A DNA stretch of 64,000 nucleotides, from the NCBI GenBank assembly GCA_944325835.1, contig CALVBO010000002.1, positions 124,001 to 188,000 on the forward strand, read 5' to 3'. The notes beneath the pieces are model-generated. The model was not told the DNA's origin. It did no database searches and was given only the letters and a program-made list of their open reading frames with translations. Positions 51,880-60,574 of the stretch are shown here, piece by piece (within the stretch, counting starts at the first letter, position 1; the number at the start of each line of letters is the position of its first letter). Made by a program: the position numbers and the translations under genes. The DNA comes from Candidatus Gastranaerophilales bacterium. Its GTDB lineage: Bacteria; Cyanobacteriota; Vampirovibrionia; Gastranaerophilales; Gastranaerophilaceae.

Positions 51880-53040
51880 ATGGAAAAAGAAAAAAACTTC
51901 ACGTTGAAGAATAATTTAACACAAATTTCTATTGAAAAATTTGTGACCGAACTGCCTGAATTGAAAAATATTACGGAGTCAAAAGCTTCCGCAATCGGCA
52001 AGTGGCTAATCGGCAGAATTGACCATTTAATTGCAGAAAAAAATATTGAACCGGAACAGCTTCTGCCCTCAAAAGCAGAATTTGCATACCGGCTCGGCGT
52101 AAGTATCGGAACTATTCAAAACGCATTAAAATACGTTGAAGACAACGGCTATATTGAAGCAAAACCCTGCATCGGCACGATTATCCGCGACAAAAATAAA
52201 CCCGCTCTTTTCAGCAAAAAATCTACCTCAAAACGCGATATCATAATTTCGCAGATAAAAAATTATATTAAAGAAAATGATTTTCATGCAGGCGATAACA
52301 TATCTTCCTCAAAGCATATTGCACAGGTTCTCAACCACCCTGTAAACACCGTCCGGCTTGCATTAGAAAACCTCAGTACACAGGGGATTTTAAAACATAA
52401 TTTCAAAAATTCAGACGAACAAACCGGCTGGTTCCTAATCCATTCAAATTTTGAGGTTGAAGAGCACAAACCTGAACGCGAAACATTAGTTGAAAAAGTT
52501 ATCAAAGAACTCAAAGCTTATATCAGGCAAAACCACAGACCGGGGGACAGACTAATCTCGCACGCGGAACTCTCGCAAATGCTTAAAGCCAGTATGAGCA
52601 CAATCCATACAGCACTGAAAGCGCTGACAGATGAAGGAATTTTAATGACAAGAAGGGGTCAATACGGTACGATTATTATGAAAATGCCAGATGAAAAAAC
52701 AGATTTGAATATGCCGCGAGAAACATCAATCTTCGCGCCGGCGGCAGAGGCAGCCATTTATTATTACGAAAAAACTCAAAACCATATCAAAAAGATTATT
52801 GCACAAAACTATTCAGTAGGTGACAAACTTCCGCCGATTGCAGAGTTTGCCAGAGAGTTAAACCTCAGTCCGAACACAATAAGAAAAGCATTCACAAACC
52901 TTGCACAGGAAGGTTATCTGACCTCCTCACGCGGACGTTACGGCGGAACTTACGTCATAGATATTCCGGAAGGAGAAACTCCTAATTTCAAATGGCTTGC
53001 TGTCAACCCGAAATACGCCCGGACTTTAAGTGAAAAATAA
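51880..53040 (+). CDS. Regulator with four tandem GntR-type winged helices
   Basis: The 386-residue protein has four repeated GntR-like wHTH units at about residues 40-105, 118-180, 205-275 and 290-365. Each contains the P-S/I-x-x-E/H-A/L-A-x-x-L / T-I/V-x-x-A-L/F pattern, for example LPSKAEFAYRLGVSIGTIQNAL and LPPIAEFARELNLSPNTIRKAF. No effector-binding domain is present. AGAGG lies 4 nt before the ATG. Its 3' end nearly abuts argS. It may bind extended or multiple operator sites as one chain; that is inference. Confidence 0.85.
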   Translation: MEKEKNFTLKNNLTQISIEKFVTELPELKNITESKASAIGKWLIGRIDHLIAEKNIEPEQLLPSKAEFAYRLGVSIGTIQNALKYVEDNGYIEAKPCIGTIIRDKNKPALFSKKSTSKRDIIISQIKNYIKENDFHAGDNISSSKHIAQVLNHPVNTVRLALENLSTQGILKHNFKNSDEQTGWFLIHSNFEVEEHKPERETLVEKVIKELKAYIRQNHRPGDRLISHAELSQMLKASMSTIHTALKALTDEGILMTRRGQYGTIIMKMPDEKTDLNMPRETSIFAPAAEAAIYYYEKTQNHIKKIIAQNYSVGDKLPPIAEFARELNLSPNTIRKAFTNLAQEGYLTSSRGRYGGTYVIDIPEGETPNFKWLAVNPKYARTLSEK

Positions 53041-53098
53041 AGCAGATTATTCATGTTTATTGTATAATTTCTCCATAAGTACATTATGGAGAAATTTT

Positions 53099-54811
53099 AT
53101 GATAAAAGATTTTTTTCTGGATAAAATTGAAAACGCTGTTTTAAGCGCAATTAATAAAAACGACCTCGGTGAGATGAAAGAATACACAAAGGGCACACTC
53201 GTTATTGAACGACCGAAAAACACCGACTTTGGCGACTATGCGGTTAACGTTTCTTCTCTTGCACGTTCCGCCAGAATCGCACCGCCGAAAATTGCGGAAG
53301 CTATCGTTGCAAACCTTGATGACAGCGGCAATGAATACTCTGTTATCGGCGGGTTTATCAATTTTAAAACCGGTAAGAATTTGTTAACAGGACTCGTTGC
53401 AGAAATTTTCGACAAAAAAGAAACCTTCGGCAAACCTGAAAATGTAGAGTGTGAAAAAATTATACTGGAATATGTTTCCGCAAACCCGACCGGCCCTTTC
53501 CACATCGGTCACGGCCGCTGGGCTGCAATGGGAAGCGTTCTGGCAAATCTGCTAAAATTCTACGGTCACGAAGTTTATCAGGAATTTTATATCAATGATG
53601 CCGGCTCTCAAATTCAAAAACTAGGCAACTCTCTTGCGATAAGAATTAAACAGGAACTCGGCGAAAACGTTGATTTCCCGACCGATGAAACAGAAAGAAA
53701 AAATTACTATCCGGGTGAATACTTAATTCCGGTCGCAAAAAAATTCCTGAAAGAGCACGCGCCGACAGATGATGTTAAAGTCCTTTCAGACTATGCAAAA
53801 AAAGAAATGGAAGCGCTTCAAAAAGAACTTCTTGAACATTTTCGCGTCCATTTTGACAACTTTTATTCAGAGCTTGAACTTCATAAATCAGGAAAAGTTG
53901 AAGAATGCGTAAACAAACTTAAAGCCAGCGGAAAAATTTATCAAAAAGACGGTGCAGACTGGTTCAAATCCTCTGACTACGGGGACGATCAAGACCGTGT
54001 TATCAAAAAAGCGGACGGCTCTAACACCTATCTTACGGCAGATATTGCCTACCACATTGATAAATTGGAACGCGGCTTTGACAGAATGATTAACATCTGG
54101 GGCGCAGACCACCACGGTTATGTTGCGCGTGTAAAAGCTTCTATTGAAGCTCTGGGTTATGACCCGAACAAGCTTGAAGTTCTTCTCGGTCAGCTTGTAA
54201 ACCTTGTTATTAACGGCGAAGAAGTTCGTATGGGCAAACGCAAAAACATGGTGACACTTGAAGATTTGATTGACGAAGTCGGCGTTGATGCAACCCGTTT
54301 CTGGATGTCAATGAGAAATATTGATACAACCCTTGATTTTGATATTGAACTTGCAAAAACCAATTCGGACGAAAACCCTGTGTTCTATGTTCAATATGCG
54401 CACGCGCGAGCCTGCTCTATTATGAGAAACCTTGTAGCAGAAAAACTCAACACAGAAACAGGTGAAAAAACGCCTGCGCCATTGACCCAAGAAGAACTCG
54501 ATGAATTGATTAACAACTTTAAGCCGGAAATCGTCGAACCGACAATCGACACAGCAAAACAACTTCTGCTGAAACTGGAAGAATACAAAAATGTAATCAA
54601 AACATCAGCCGAAACCCGTCAGGTTTATACGATTTGCAGATATGTTCAGGAACTGGCAAGTGAATTCCATTCATTCTACAACTCAAACCGTGTAATCTGT
54701 GATGATAAAGAGCTTATGAAATCAAGAATTGCACTTGTCTGGGCTGTAAAAACCGTTCTCAGAAACGCAATGGAAGATATTTTAGGCGTCACTGCGCCGC
54801 AATCAATGTAG
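53099..54811 (+). CDS. argS: Arginyl-tRNA synthetase
   Basis: The 570-residue class I synthetase has ANPTGPFHIGHGRWAAMG (HIGH), WGADHHGYV, and MGKRKNMVTLEDL in the KMSK position. The C-terminal anticodon-binding helical domain is complete. The start at 53099 has GGAG 7 nt upstream and TATAAT further up; a longer frame begins inside the preceding gene's end. It ends with a strong terminator. Confidence 0.97.
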   Translation: MIKDFFLDKIENAVLSAINKNDLGEMKEYTKGTLVIERPKNTDFGDYAVNVSSLARSARIAPPKIAEAIVANLDDSGNEYSVIGGFINFKTGKNLLTGLVAEIFDKKETFGKPENVECEKIILEYVSANPTGPFHIGHGRWAAMGSVLANLLKFYGHEVYQEFYINDAGSQIQKLGNSLAIRIKQELGENVDFPTDETERKNYYPGEYLIPVAKKFLKEHAPTDDVKVLSDYAKKEMEALQKELLEHFRVHFDNFYSELELHKSGKVEECVNKLKASGKIYQKDGADWFKSSDYGDDQDRVIKKADGSNTYLTADIAYHIDKLERGFDRMINIWGADHHGYVARVKASIEALGYDPNKLEVLLGQLVNLVINGEEVRMGKRKNMVTLEDLIDEVGVDATRFWMSMRNIDTTLDFDIELAKTNSDENPVFYVQYAHARACSIMRNLVAEKLNTETGEKTPAPLTQEELDELINNFKPEIVEPTIDTAKQLLLKLEEYKNVIKTSAETRQVYTICRYVQELASEFHSFYNSNRVICDDKELMKSRIALVWAVKTVLRNAMEDILGVTAPQSM

Positions 54812-54837
54812 CCGCAGTAAACTGTACCTCATAGAAT

Positions 54838-54867
54838 TAAAAAAGAGGGGTAAGGCCCCTCTTTTTT
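54838..54867. terminator. Bidirectional terminator between argS and prepilin-like gene
   Basis: AAAGAGGGG-5 nt-CCCCTCTTT followed by TTT, and preceded by an A-run for the opposite strand. Confidence 0.9.
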
Positions 54868-56030
54868 AGCGTTTAACACATTGTGCTGATATATCACCGG
54901 TTTCATCTTTGAACACAGAACCCATTACACCTGCATTACCGTTAAGTTGTATAATTCTGTTTGCACTGCCGGGTGAGGAGCTTGTATAAAACTGCATTGT
55001 AGATATATTGGGAATAAATTTTTTGTTAACCCACAATGAAATTGCTTCCTCCTTATTTGGCAGCCTTGCATCGTCCTGTTCACGGCAAAATTTCACAGCA
55101 TCATCATAATAACCGGTTTTAGTTTGATAAACAGGCATCGGGCTGACAACATTTGAGTCAAAAGAATACAACGCCGTTATAAAACCAACATCTTTACCTA
55201 CAGTATTCGGCCCTTTAGAACCGTTAAGGTCATAGATAAAATTTGCACAAATCAAAGGCGAAACAATATATGCCGTAAGCCTTTCTTCTGCCCCGCGGCA
55301 AGAAGGATTGTAGTAGACGACCAAACTTTCGCCGTTCTGTGTTTCAAACGCAGCCGCTTTGGCATTAATCATAGAATGCGAATCTAATGACAGACCGGCA
55401 TAAGAAGCATTAATCATTTTGGAATTTAATTCTAACCAATCAAGCGGCAGGTCGACCGCAGAACCGGTTGTATTAATGCTGCTTACAATACCGCAATCCT
55501 CAAGGTGGTCACTGTCACAAATATTATTAATCTTAAGCACCTTAGCCAGACCATCTGTGATAAAAGTTTCAGCAGCAGTGTCCACTGCATCACTTGCGCC
55601 GGAGGAACTGTCTTCCGTCAGTGTTCCGTAGCCGTTAAGTGAAGGCATAAGCGCGATTGCCTGTGAAAATCTTGCATAAAGAGCTTTTCTTTGCGTGTTC
55701 CAGGTGCGCTCGTTAATGTTTCCCGTCAGTGACGGAAGCGTTATCGCCGCCACCACGCCGATTATCGTGAGGGATAATAATATTTCTGCCATGGTAAATG
55801 CTATTCGACGTCCGTGAGCCCGTAAACCAATTATGGCTCTCGACTCAGTCGGTGTCATTCCGAACTTGTTTCGGAATCTGTCCGGCGACACCGGTAGTTC
55901 GCAACACTGGTCAGATGCTGAAACGAGTTCAGCATGACATGGGGAACTTACGACCTCAACTCCTAATTGGGCGGATAAAGCCGGCCCCCCCCCCCCCCGT
56001 GCAAATTGTTACATTCCTCTGTTTTTTCAT
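54866..56030 (-). CDS. Prepilin-like protein with poly-G leader (frame OFF as sequenced)
   Basis: The body has a prepilin helix FTMAEILLSLTIIGVV, a conserved LNGSKGPNTVGKDVGFI segment and a C-terminus QCVKR, like the 60.6-kb paralogue. The only start with a ribosome site is ATG 56030 (AAAGGA 7 nt upstream); its leader MKKQRNVTICT enters a G14 tract. G13 would read straight into the prepilin frame. G14 stops after about 14 further codons at TGA. An internal GTG at 55891 opens the body but lacks a Shine-Dalgarno site. The leader also contains a dispersed palindromic repeat (55853-55939). Probably a phase-variable surface or pilus-associated protein. Confidence 0.8.
55853..55939 (-). repeat. Dispersed palindromic repeat inside prepilin leader
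   Basis: Contains CATGCTGAACTCGTTTCAGC and ATTCCGAAACAAGTTCGGAA, both self-complementary, joined by a variable centre. It reads in frame with the prepilin body (CHAELVSASD...DRFRNKFGMT). The 15424-15511 repeat is related. Confidence 0.7.
55985..55998 (-). repeat. G14 homopolymer tract
   Basis: Fourteen consecutive G on the coding strand, 32 nt after the leader ATG. Such runs mutate by slipped-strand mispairing and switch the reading frame. Confidence 0.9.
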
Positions 56031-56070
56031 CTTTCTATCCTTTCTTTATCATAAGGCAATAGGTCAATAG

Positions 56071-56140
56071 GGCAATAAGACTTTTTCCATTCGGTCATTA
56101 CGACTTATTGCCTTATTCTCTTATTGCCTTCTTCATTATG
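56071..56140 (-). repeat. 5' UTR copy of the GGCAATAAG repeat
   Basis: GGCAATAAG and CTTATTGCC form a 9-bp stem; a second CTTATTGCC follows. It lies between the promoter and the leader ATG of the prepilin-like gene and matches 61779-61830 and 18958-19030. Confidence 0.75.
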
Positions 56141-56163
56141 TACTATTTTTTTTATTTAGTCAA
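56135..56163 (-). promoter_or_regulatory. Promoter of poly-G prepilin gene (copy 1)
   Basis: Minus strand TTGACT, 17 bp, CATAAT. The same hexamers and spacing occur at 61821-61849 before the paralogue. Confidence 0.75.
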
Positions 56164-56168
56164 GAGTA

Positions 56169-56195
56169 GGGGGGCGCCCTGCGGGCGCCCCTCTT
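56169..56195 (-). terminator. Terminator after gltX
   Basis: GGGGCGCCC-tgc-GGGCGCCCC, a perfect 9-bp GC stem just after the gltX stop. It isolates gltX from the prepilin promoter. Confidence 0.75.
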
Positions 56196-56199
56196 TCAA

Positions 56200-57663
56200 C
56201 TATTTAATTGCTTTTTCAACTCTTTTAAGAACTTTATCTTTACCCAGAATTGCAAGGGTTGCTGTCATATCTGCACCGCGGGTTCTGCCTGTAACCGCTG
56301 CACGTATTGCCCACATAGTTTGTTTTGGCTTAATACCTTTTTCTTTAAACTCTCCGCGGAAAACTTCCAGTTTTTCGTGAAGGTTTTCTTCTTCAAATTC
56401 CCAATCTTTTGCCTGTTTGGCAAACTCTTTAAGAACTTCTTGCGAAACTTCCGTATCAAGGACATCTCTTTGAACTTCCGGTTCAATTTCAACCGTTTCG
56501 CCGAAGAAATAAGGAACAGCGTCAGTAATATCAGAAAGGATTACGAGCGGTTCGCGGGTAACTTCAACCATTCTTGTATACTGTGCGTCAGTAAGTTCTG
56601 ACAGGTCGTATTTTGTAAGGAACGGTTTTAATTTTTCTTTCAGAGTTTCAATATCAAGCATTTTGATATAATGGCTGTTCATCCAGTTCAATTTGTCATA
56701 TTCAAAGATTGAGTTGGAAGAGGAAACATCACCAATTCTGAAATCTTTAGCAATTTCATCAACAGTTTTAATTTCTTCACCGTCAGAAGGCGACCAGCCT
56801 AAAAGTGCAACAAAGTTAATCAAAGCTTCAGTCAGATAGCCTTTTTCAACGAATTCGCTGACAGCAGTTGCGCCGTGTCTTTTTGACAATTTGCTTCTGT
56901 CTGGCGCCAGAATCATACCAAGGTGCCCGAATTTAGGAACTTCCGCGCCCAGAGCTTCATAGATTAAAATTTGTTTAAAGGTATTGGAAATATGATCTTC
57001 ACCGCGGATGATGTGAGAAATCTTCATCAGCATATCATCAACTACAACCGCAAAGTTATAAGTCGGTGTTCCGTTAGATTTCATAATAACAAAGTCGCCG
57101 AAAAGGTCGGTATTTTGTTTTAATTCACCTTTAACCAAGTCGTTAAAAGAAAGTTCGCTTGTCGGGTGGAAAGCTTTTTGAGCTTTTGAAATATTAAATC
57201 TGATAGCCGGTTTTCTGCCTTCAGCGATTAATTTAGCTTTTTCTTCCGGGGTAAGATGTTCACATTTTTTAGAATAAACATAAGCCTGTTTATTAGCTGT
57301 AGCGACTTCTTTTTCGTGTTCAAGTTCTTCCGGAGTGCAGAAGCATTCGTAAGCGAAGCCGTTATCAAGCAGCATTTGGGCATATTTAGGATAAATATCA
57401 AATCTTTCGGATTGAGTATAAGGCCCGTATTCACCGCCAACATCCGGCCCTTCATCCCAGTTCAAACCCAGCGCTTTCAAGCTGTCGAAAATATTATCAA
57501 TATAAGCCTGAGATGTTCTTTCAGCGTCTGTATCTTCAATTCTTAAAACAAATTTACCATTATTTTTCTTTGCAAATAAGTAGTTAAAAAGTGCTGTTCT
57601 TGCAGTCCCGACGTGTAAATTCCCACTCGGTGACGGTGCTATTCTAACTCTAACTTCTGACAT
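56200..57663 (-). CDS. gltX: Glutamyl-tRNA synthetase
   Basis: The 487-residue class I synthetase has APSPSGNLHVGTARTALFN (HIGH region), GEDHISNTFKQ and the KMSKS-like KLSKRHG. Length is standard. Only one GluRS is visible, so discrimination between Glu and Gln acylation cannot be judged. The ATG at 57663 has GAAGG upstream; a longer frame starts 30 nt earlier without a site. Confidence 0.97.
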   Translation of the reverse strand: MSEVRVRIAPSPSGNLHVGTARTALFNYLFAKKNNGKFVLRIEDTDAERTSQAYIDNIFDSLKALGLNWDEGPDVGGEYGPYTQSERFDIYPKYAQMLLDNGFAYECFCTPEELEHEKEVATANKQAYVYSKKCEHLTPEEKAKLIAEGRKPAIRFNISKAQKAFHPTSELSFNDLVKGELKQNTDLFGDFVIMKSNGTPTYNFAVVVDDMLMKISHIIRGEDHISNTFKQILIYEALGAEVPKFGHLGMILAPDRSKLSKRHGATAVSEFVEKGYLTEALINFVALLGWSPSDGEEIKTVDEIAKDFRIGDVSSSNSIFEYDKLNWMNSHYIKMLDIETLKEKLKPFLTKYDLSELTDAQYTRMVEVTREPLVILSDITDAVPYFFGETVEIEPEVQRDVLDTEVSQEVLKEFAKQAKDWEFEEENLHEKLEVFRGEFKEKGIKPKQTMWAIRAAVTGRTRGADMTATLAILGKDKVLKRVEKAIK

Positions 57664-57710
57664 TTTATAACCTTCTTTCTTAAATTTCGGCAATATTAGC
57701 TCCTGACAAA

Positions 57711-57747
57711 TTCAAAACGGTTGTTATCAACAACCGTAGAATTTGAA
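57711..57747. repeat. Hairpin in gltX upstream region
   Basis: ACGGTTGTT-atc-AACAACCGT within TTCAAA...TTTGAA. The gap 57664-57962 also holds GC-rich repeats at about 57770-57825 (CCCCGCTCACGCGCGG). No gene is seen there. Confidence 0.6.
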
Positions 57748-57962
57748 ACGTCGCTATCGTAGTGTTTCGCCACCTGCTGCCCCCGCTCACGCGCGGTCAC
57801 ACTGTGGCTACACCGGCTGACGCATATAAAATACCATGAGCACAATCTTTTTTCAAGAAAAAACATTACAATTTGTAAAATTTTACCGCTAAGTAGCAAA
57901 AAAATATCTTTATCTGCATTGATATGCTATCATCAAAGTATCTTCACAAGTGGAGGCTGCAA

Positions 57963-58757
57963 GTGGTCGTATCCGGCATCAATAATTATCAAATACAAAC
58001 TTTAAATTTCGGCGCAAAAACCCGCTCTGAACGCGAAGCTGAAAAACAAAAATCATACACGCGTATGGCTACAATTATGCTGCCGGAAGCAGACATACAG
58101 CTTCTTGAAGCTGCCAAAAAGGCTGCACGGGAAAGAGAATTAAAGGAACAAGCGCGCAGGGAAGAAGAAGCGCGTTCACAAACCTCTGAAAAACAATATA
58201 AACAAGACGTTAAAGAGCTTAAAGATACACAAAAAATATTAAATGAAATAACGCAGGCAGACAAAGATAAAAACTTGCTTGCCGGCGGAACATTAAAGAA
58301 AATCGGTACAGCCGCAGATATTTTAATCACAGCAACGTTAAGCGGTATGGCGCTTCACTGGAGTACGGGCAAAGCTTTCATTATGCTGAATAAATTCTTT
58401 AAAAAGCCAAAAGTTGCCAAGGTTATAAATAACGTTAAACGCCCGTTCCAAATTATCGGCTCGTCTATAGCAGAAGGCGCGCAAACAGCATGGCATTCTA
58501 TGACACGCAAAGTTAAAGCAACCGATAGCGGTAAAAAATTCATCAACTCTAAACCGGTACAAAAAATCAATGAAGGACTTGATGAAATCAAAACTTCATA
58601 CAAAAACTTTAAAGCAGATGCAAAAGCCCTTACCACGGATGACATCAAATCCGGAATTTCAACAATATTCGGCGTAAGCGGATTTGGTGCTGCAGCAATA
58701 GAAAAGCTTGACAAAACATCATCTAAAAATACAGCAAAAGAACCAAAGGACGAATAA
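57963..58757 (+). CDS. Unknown protein with LNFGAK motif (264 aa)
   Basis: Starts at GTG (GGAGG 6 nt upstream) as MVVSGINNYQIQTLNFGAK, the NF-G type leader. A long charged helical segment (KAARERELKEQARREEEARS) suggests a coiled coil. A weakly hydrophobic region lies near residue 120 and a basic region follows. No signal peptide or known domain. Its stop overlaps the next gene's start (TAATG), so they are coupled. Confidence 0.77.
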   Translation: MVVSGINNYQIQTLNFGAKTRSEREAEKQKSYTRMATIMLPEADIQLLEAAKKAARERELKEQARREEEARSQTSEKQYKQDVKELKDTQKILNEITQADKDKNLLAGGTLKKIGTAADILITATLSGMALHWSTGKAFIMLNKFFKKPKVAKVINNVKRPFQIIGSSIAEGAQTAWHSMTRKVKATDSGKKFINSKPVQKINEGLDEIKTSYKNFKADAKALTTDDIKSGISTIFGVSGFGAAAIEKLDKTSSKNTAKEPKDE

Positions 58758-59245
58758 TGTATATTACCCCGGTCAATAACGTTATATATTTTCGTGCTAA
58801 AACTACCGATGAGGACAGGGACAAGAAAAAAGTTACACCTCAAGACGCCGCGGTAGCAACCGGTGCTGCCGGCGCAACAGGTTCTGCAATAGCGAGCAAA
58901 GGAACATTTAAATCGTTTTCACAGGCAAACAAAAAACTTAATACGACCGCTAAAAATCTTAAAACCGGACTTGAAACCGCAACAGATGTTTCAAAAAAAG
59001 CTCACGGAATACTCGGTAAATTCAAAGCCAACTGCCTGCATTTTAAAGAAAAATTTATAGATTTCGGCAAAGGCGTTTCAAACTCAAACCTTCTGAAACC
59101 AATTCTTGAAAGTAAGGCCTACAAAGGTGCCGCAACCGTTGCCGGCGGCGCAACAGCAGGCATCGTTGCGATCTCCGGAATAGGCGAAATGTTCAATACT
59201 TTCGCTAAAAAAGCCCAACAGTTTACAACAGACGCTGATGAATAA
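58757..59245 (+). CDS. Unknown protein with IYFRAK motif (162 aa)
   Basis: Starts MYITPVNNVIYFRAKTTDED, again with the short N-terminal motif. It has Ala/Gly/Thr-rich segments (ATGAAGATGSAIASKG; GAATVAGGATAGIVAISG) that may be membrane-active, between Lys-rich regions. It is translationally coupled to the 264-aa gene. A repeat element begins within 2 bp of its stop codon. Function unknown. Confidence 0.77.
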   Translation: MYITPVNNVIYFRAKTTDEDRDKKKVTPQDAAVATGAAGATGSAIASKGTFKSFSQANKKLNTTAKNLKTGLETATDVSKKAHGILGKFKANCLHFKEKFIDFGKGVSNSNLLKPILESKAYKGAATVAGGATAGIVAISGIGEMFNTFAKKAQQFTTDADE

Positions 59246-59246
59246 A

Positions 59247-59392
59247 GCAGTTCTCCGCCGCACCGCCTCGCTGAACCGCGAGCCGTAGCGGCTGCGCTGT
59301 CTAATACGCCGCTCAAAAGACTCGCTTGCGTGAACGGGTGTTGCTACGCAACTTATTCACACAACGTTCCTTATCGCGAGTCTTTCTCGGAC
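59247..59392 (+). mobile_element. Repeat element (class I, 146 bp) after 162-aa gene
   Basis: GCAGTTCTCCG...CTTTCTCGGAC with all class I stems. The inner stem changes (GCGTGA to GCGTGAA, TCACGC to TTCACAC) weaken it compared with other copies. Left flank AATAAA includes the stop codon of the 162-aa gene; right flank AATTAA. Its last bases (CGGACA) lie 17 bp before the TAAAAT box of folP. Confidence 0.85.
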
Positions 59393-59422
59393 AATTAAGA
59401 CTTTTTATGCTAAAATTCTTTT

Positions 59423-60550
59423 ATGAACGATTTTGTTATAAAAGAAATTTTGAATGCAGATTTAATAAATGAAATCCGTGCAATCGGATTTGACAAAAAC
59501 TATGCACCTTTTGTCATTGACAAATACGATTATAAAAACCTGAAAATTTACAACCTGACAGTTCCGCAGGCAAATATTCTAAAACAAACCGCGCTTTCGG
59601 TCGGGGCTGATTGTGCAACGCACAGAGAGGTTATAACAGGAAAAGTTGACCATTCCGACTGTATCTTAGGCGGAAGCGTTTCCGCCTTAAAAAAGATTGC
59701 GGCAAAACTTGAAGGACAGCCTTTTGGATTGAAATTTCTTAAAGACGCAATTTTAAAACAGCTTGAGCCAATGCCGCCGGTTCAAACAAAACTTGTCGGC
59801 ATCATTAACCTTACTCAAAACTCATTTTCTGACGGCGGGCTTTATTGGGATTTTGAAAGCGCAAAAGAAAAATTTTTATCACTAATAGCAGACGGCGCTG
59901 ACATTATTGACATCGGTGCAGAAAGCACAAAACCTTTTTCACAGCCGGTCAGTGCGAAAAGTCAGCTCGAAAAACTTATGCCGATTCTGGACTTTGCAAA
60001 ATCACACGATGTAAAAATCAGCATCGACACCCGCAGCGCAGAAGTTGCAGAAGAAGTTCTACGCAACGGAAACTATATTATCAACGATGTTTCAGGGCTT
60101 GATTATGATGAAAATATGGCAGGGGTAATCGCAAAATACAACGCTCCGGTTATTCTTCAGCATTCAAAAGGAACGCCTGAAACAATGCAGGTTTCACCGC
60201 AATACGAAAACCTTATGGATGAAATTTTCTTTTCTTTGCGAGAAAAGATTATAAAAGCCCGCACATCAGGCATTGAAAACATAATAATCGACCCCGGAAT
60301 AGGTTTTGGTAAAACCGCCGCGCACAACGTTGAAATAATAAAACGCATCGGAGAGCTTAAAAGTCTTGGCTGTCCGATAATGCTCGGAGCTTCACGCAAA
60401 TCATTCTTAGGTGTTGAAGGAAATGACAACGATTTGAAAGATTCGCTGACACTTGCATATAATGCGTTAGCAATACAGGCGGGAGTAGACTATTTAAGAG
60501 TCCACAATGTCCGCCTGCATAAAAAGTTTCTTGAAAGTTTTAACGTTTAA
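59423..60550 (+). CDS. folP: Dihydropteroate synthase with N-terminal extension
   Basis: The C-terminal 270 residues are a full DHPS: INLTQNSFSDGG, DIIDIGAESTKPF, ISIDTRSAEV, INDVSGL, IDPGIGFGK, MLGASRKSFLG and YLRVHNV. It condenses pABA with hydroxymethyl-dihydropterin diphosphate. About 110 N-terminal residues (NADLINEIRAIGFDKNYA...) are an extra domain found in some DHPS proteins. TAAAAT is 6 nt before the ATG, so the mRNA is probably leaderless. Confidence 0.93.
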   Translation: MNDFVIKEILNADLINEIRAIGFDKNYAPFVIDKYDYKNLKIYNLTVPQANILKQTALSVGADCATHREVITGKVDHSDCILGGSVSALKKIAAKLEGQPFGLKFLKDAILKQLEPMPPVQTKLVGIINLTQNSFSDGGLYWDFESAKEKFLSLIADGADIIDIGAESTKPFSQPVSAKSQLEKLMPILDFAKSHDVKISIDTRSAEVAEEVLRNGNYIINDVSGLDYDENMAGVIAKYNAPVILQHSKGTPETMQVSPQYENLMDEIFFSLREKIIKARTSGIENIIIDPGIGFGKTAAHNVEIIKRIGELKSLGCPIMLGASRKSFLGVEGNDNDLKDSLTLAYNALAIQAGVDYLRVHNVRLHKKFLESFNV

Positions 60551-60574
60551 GACCAGCCCCGTACGACAGGTGTG

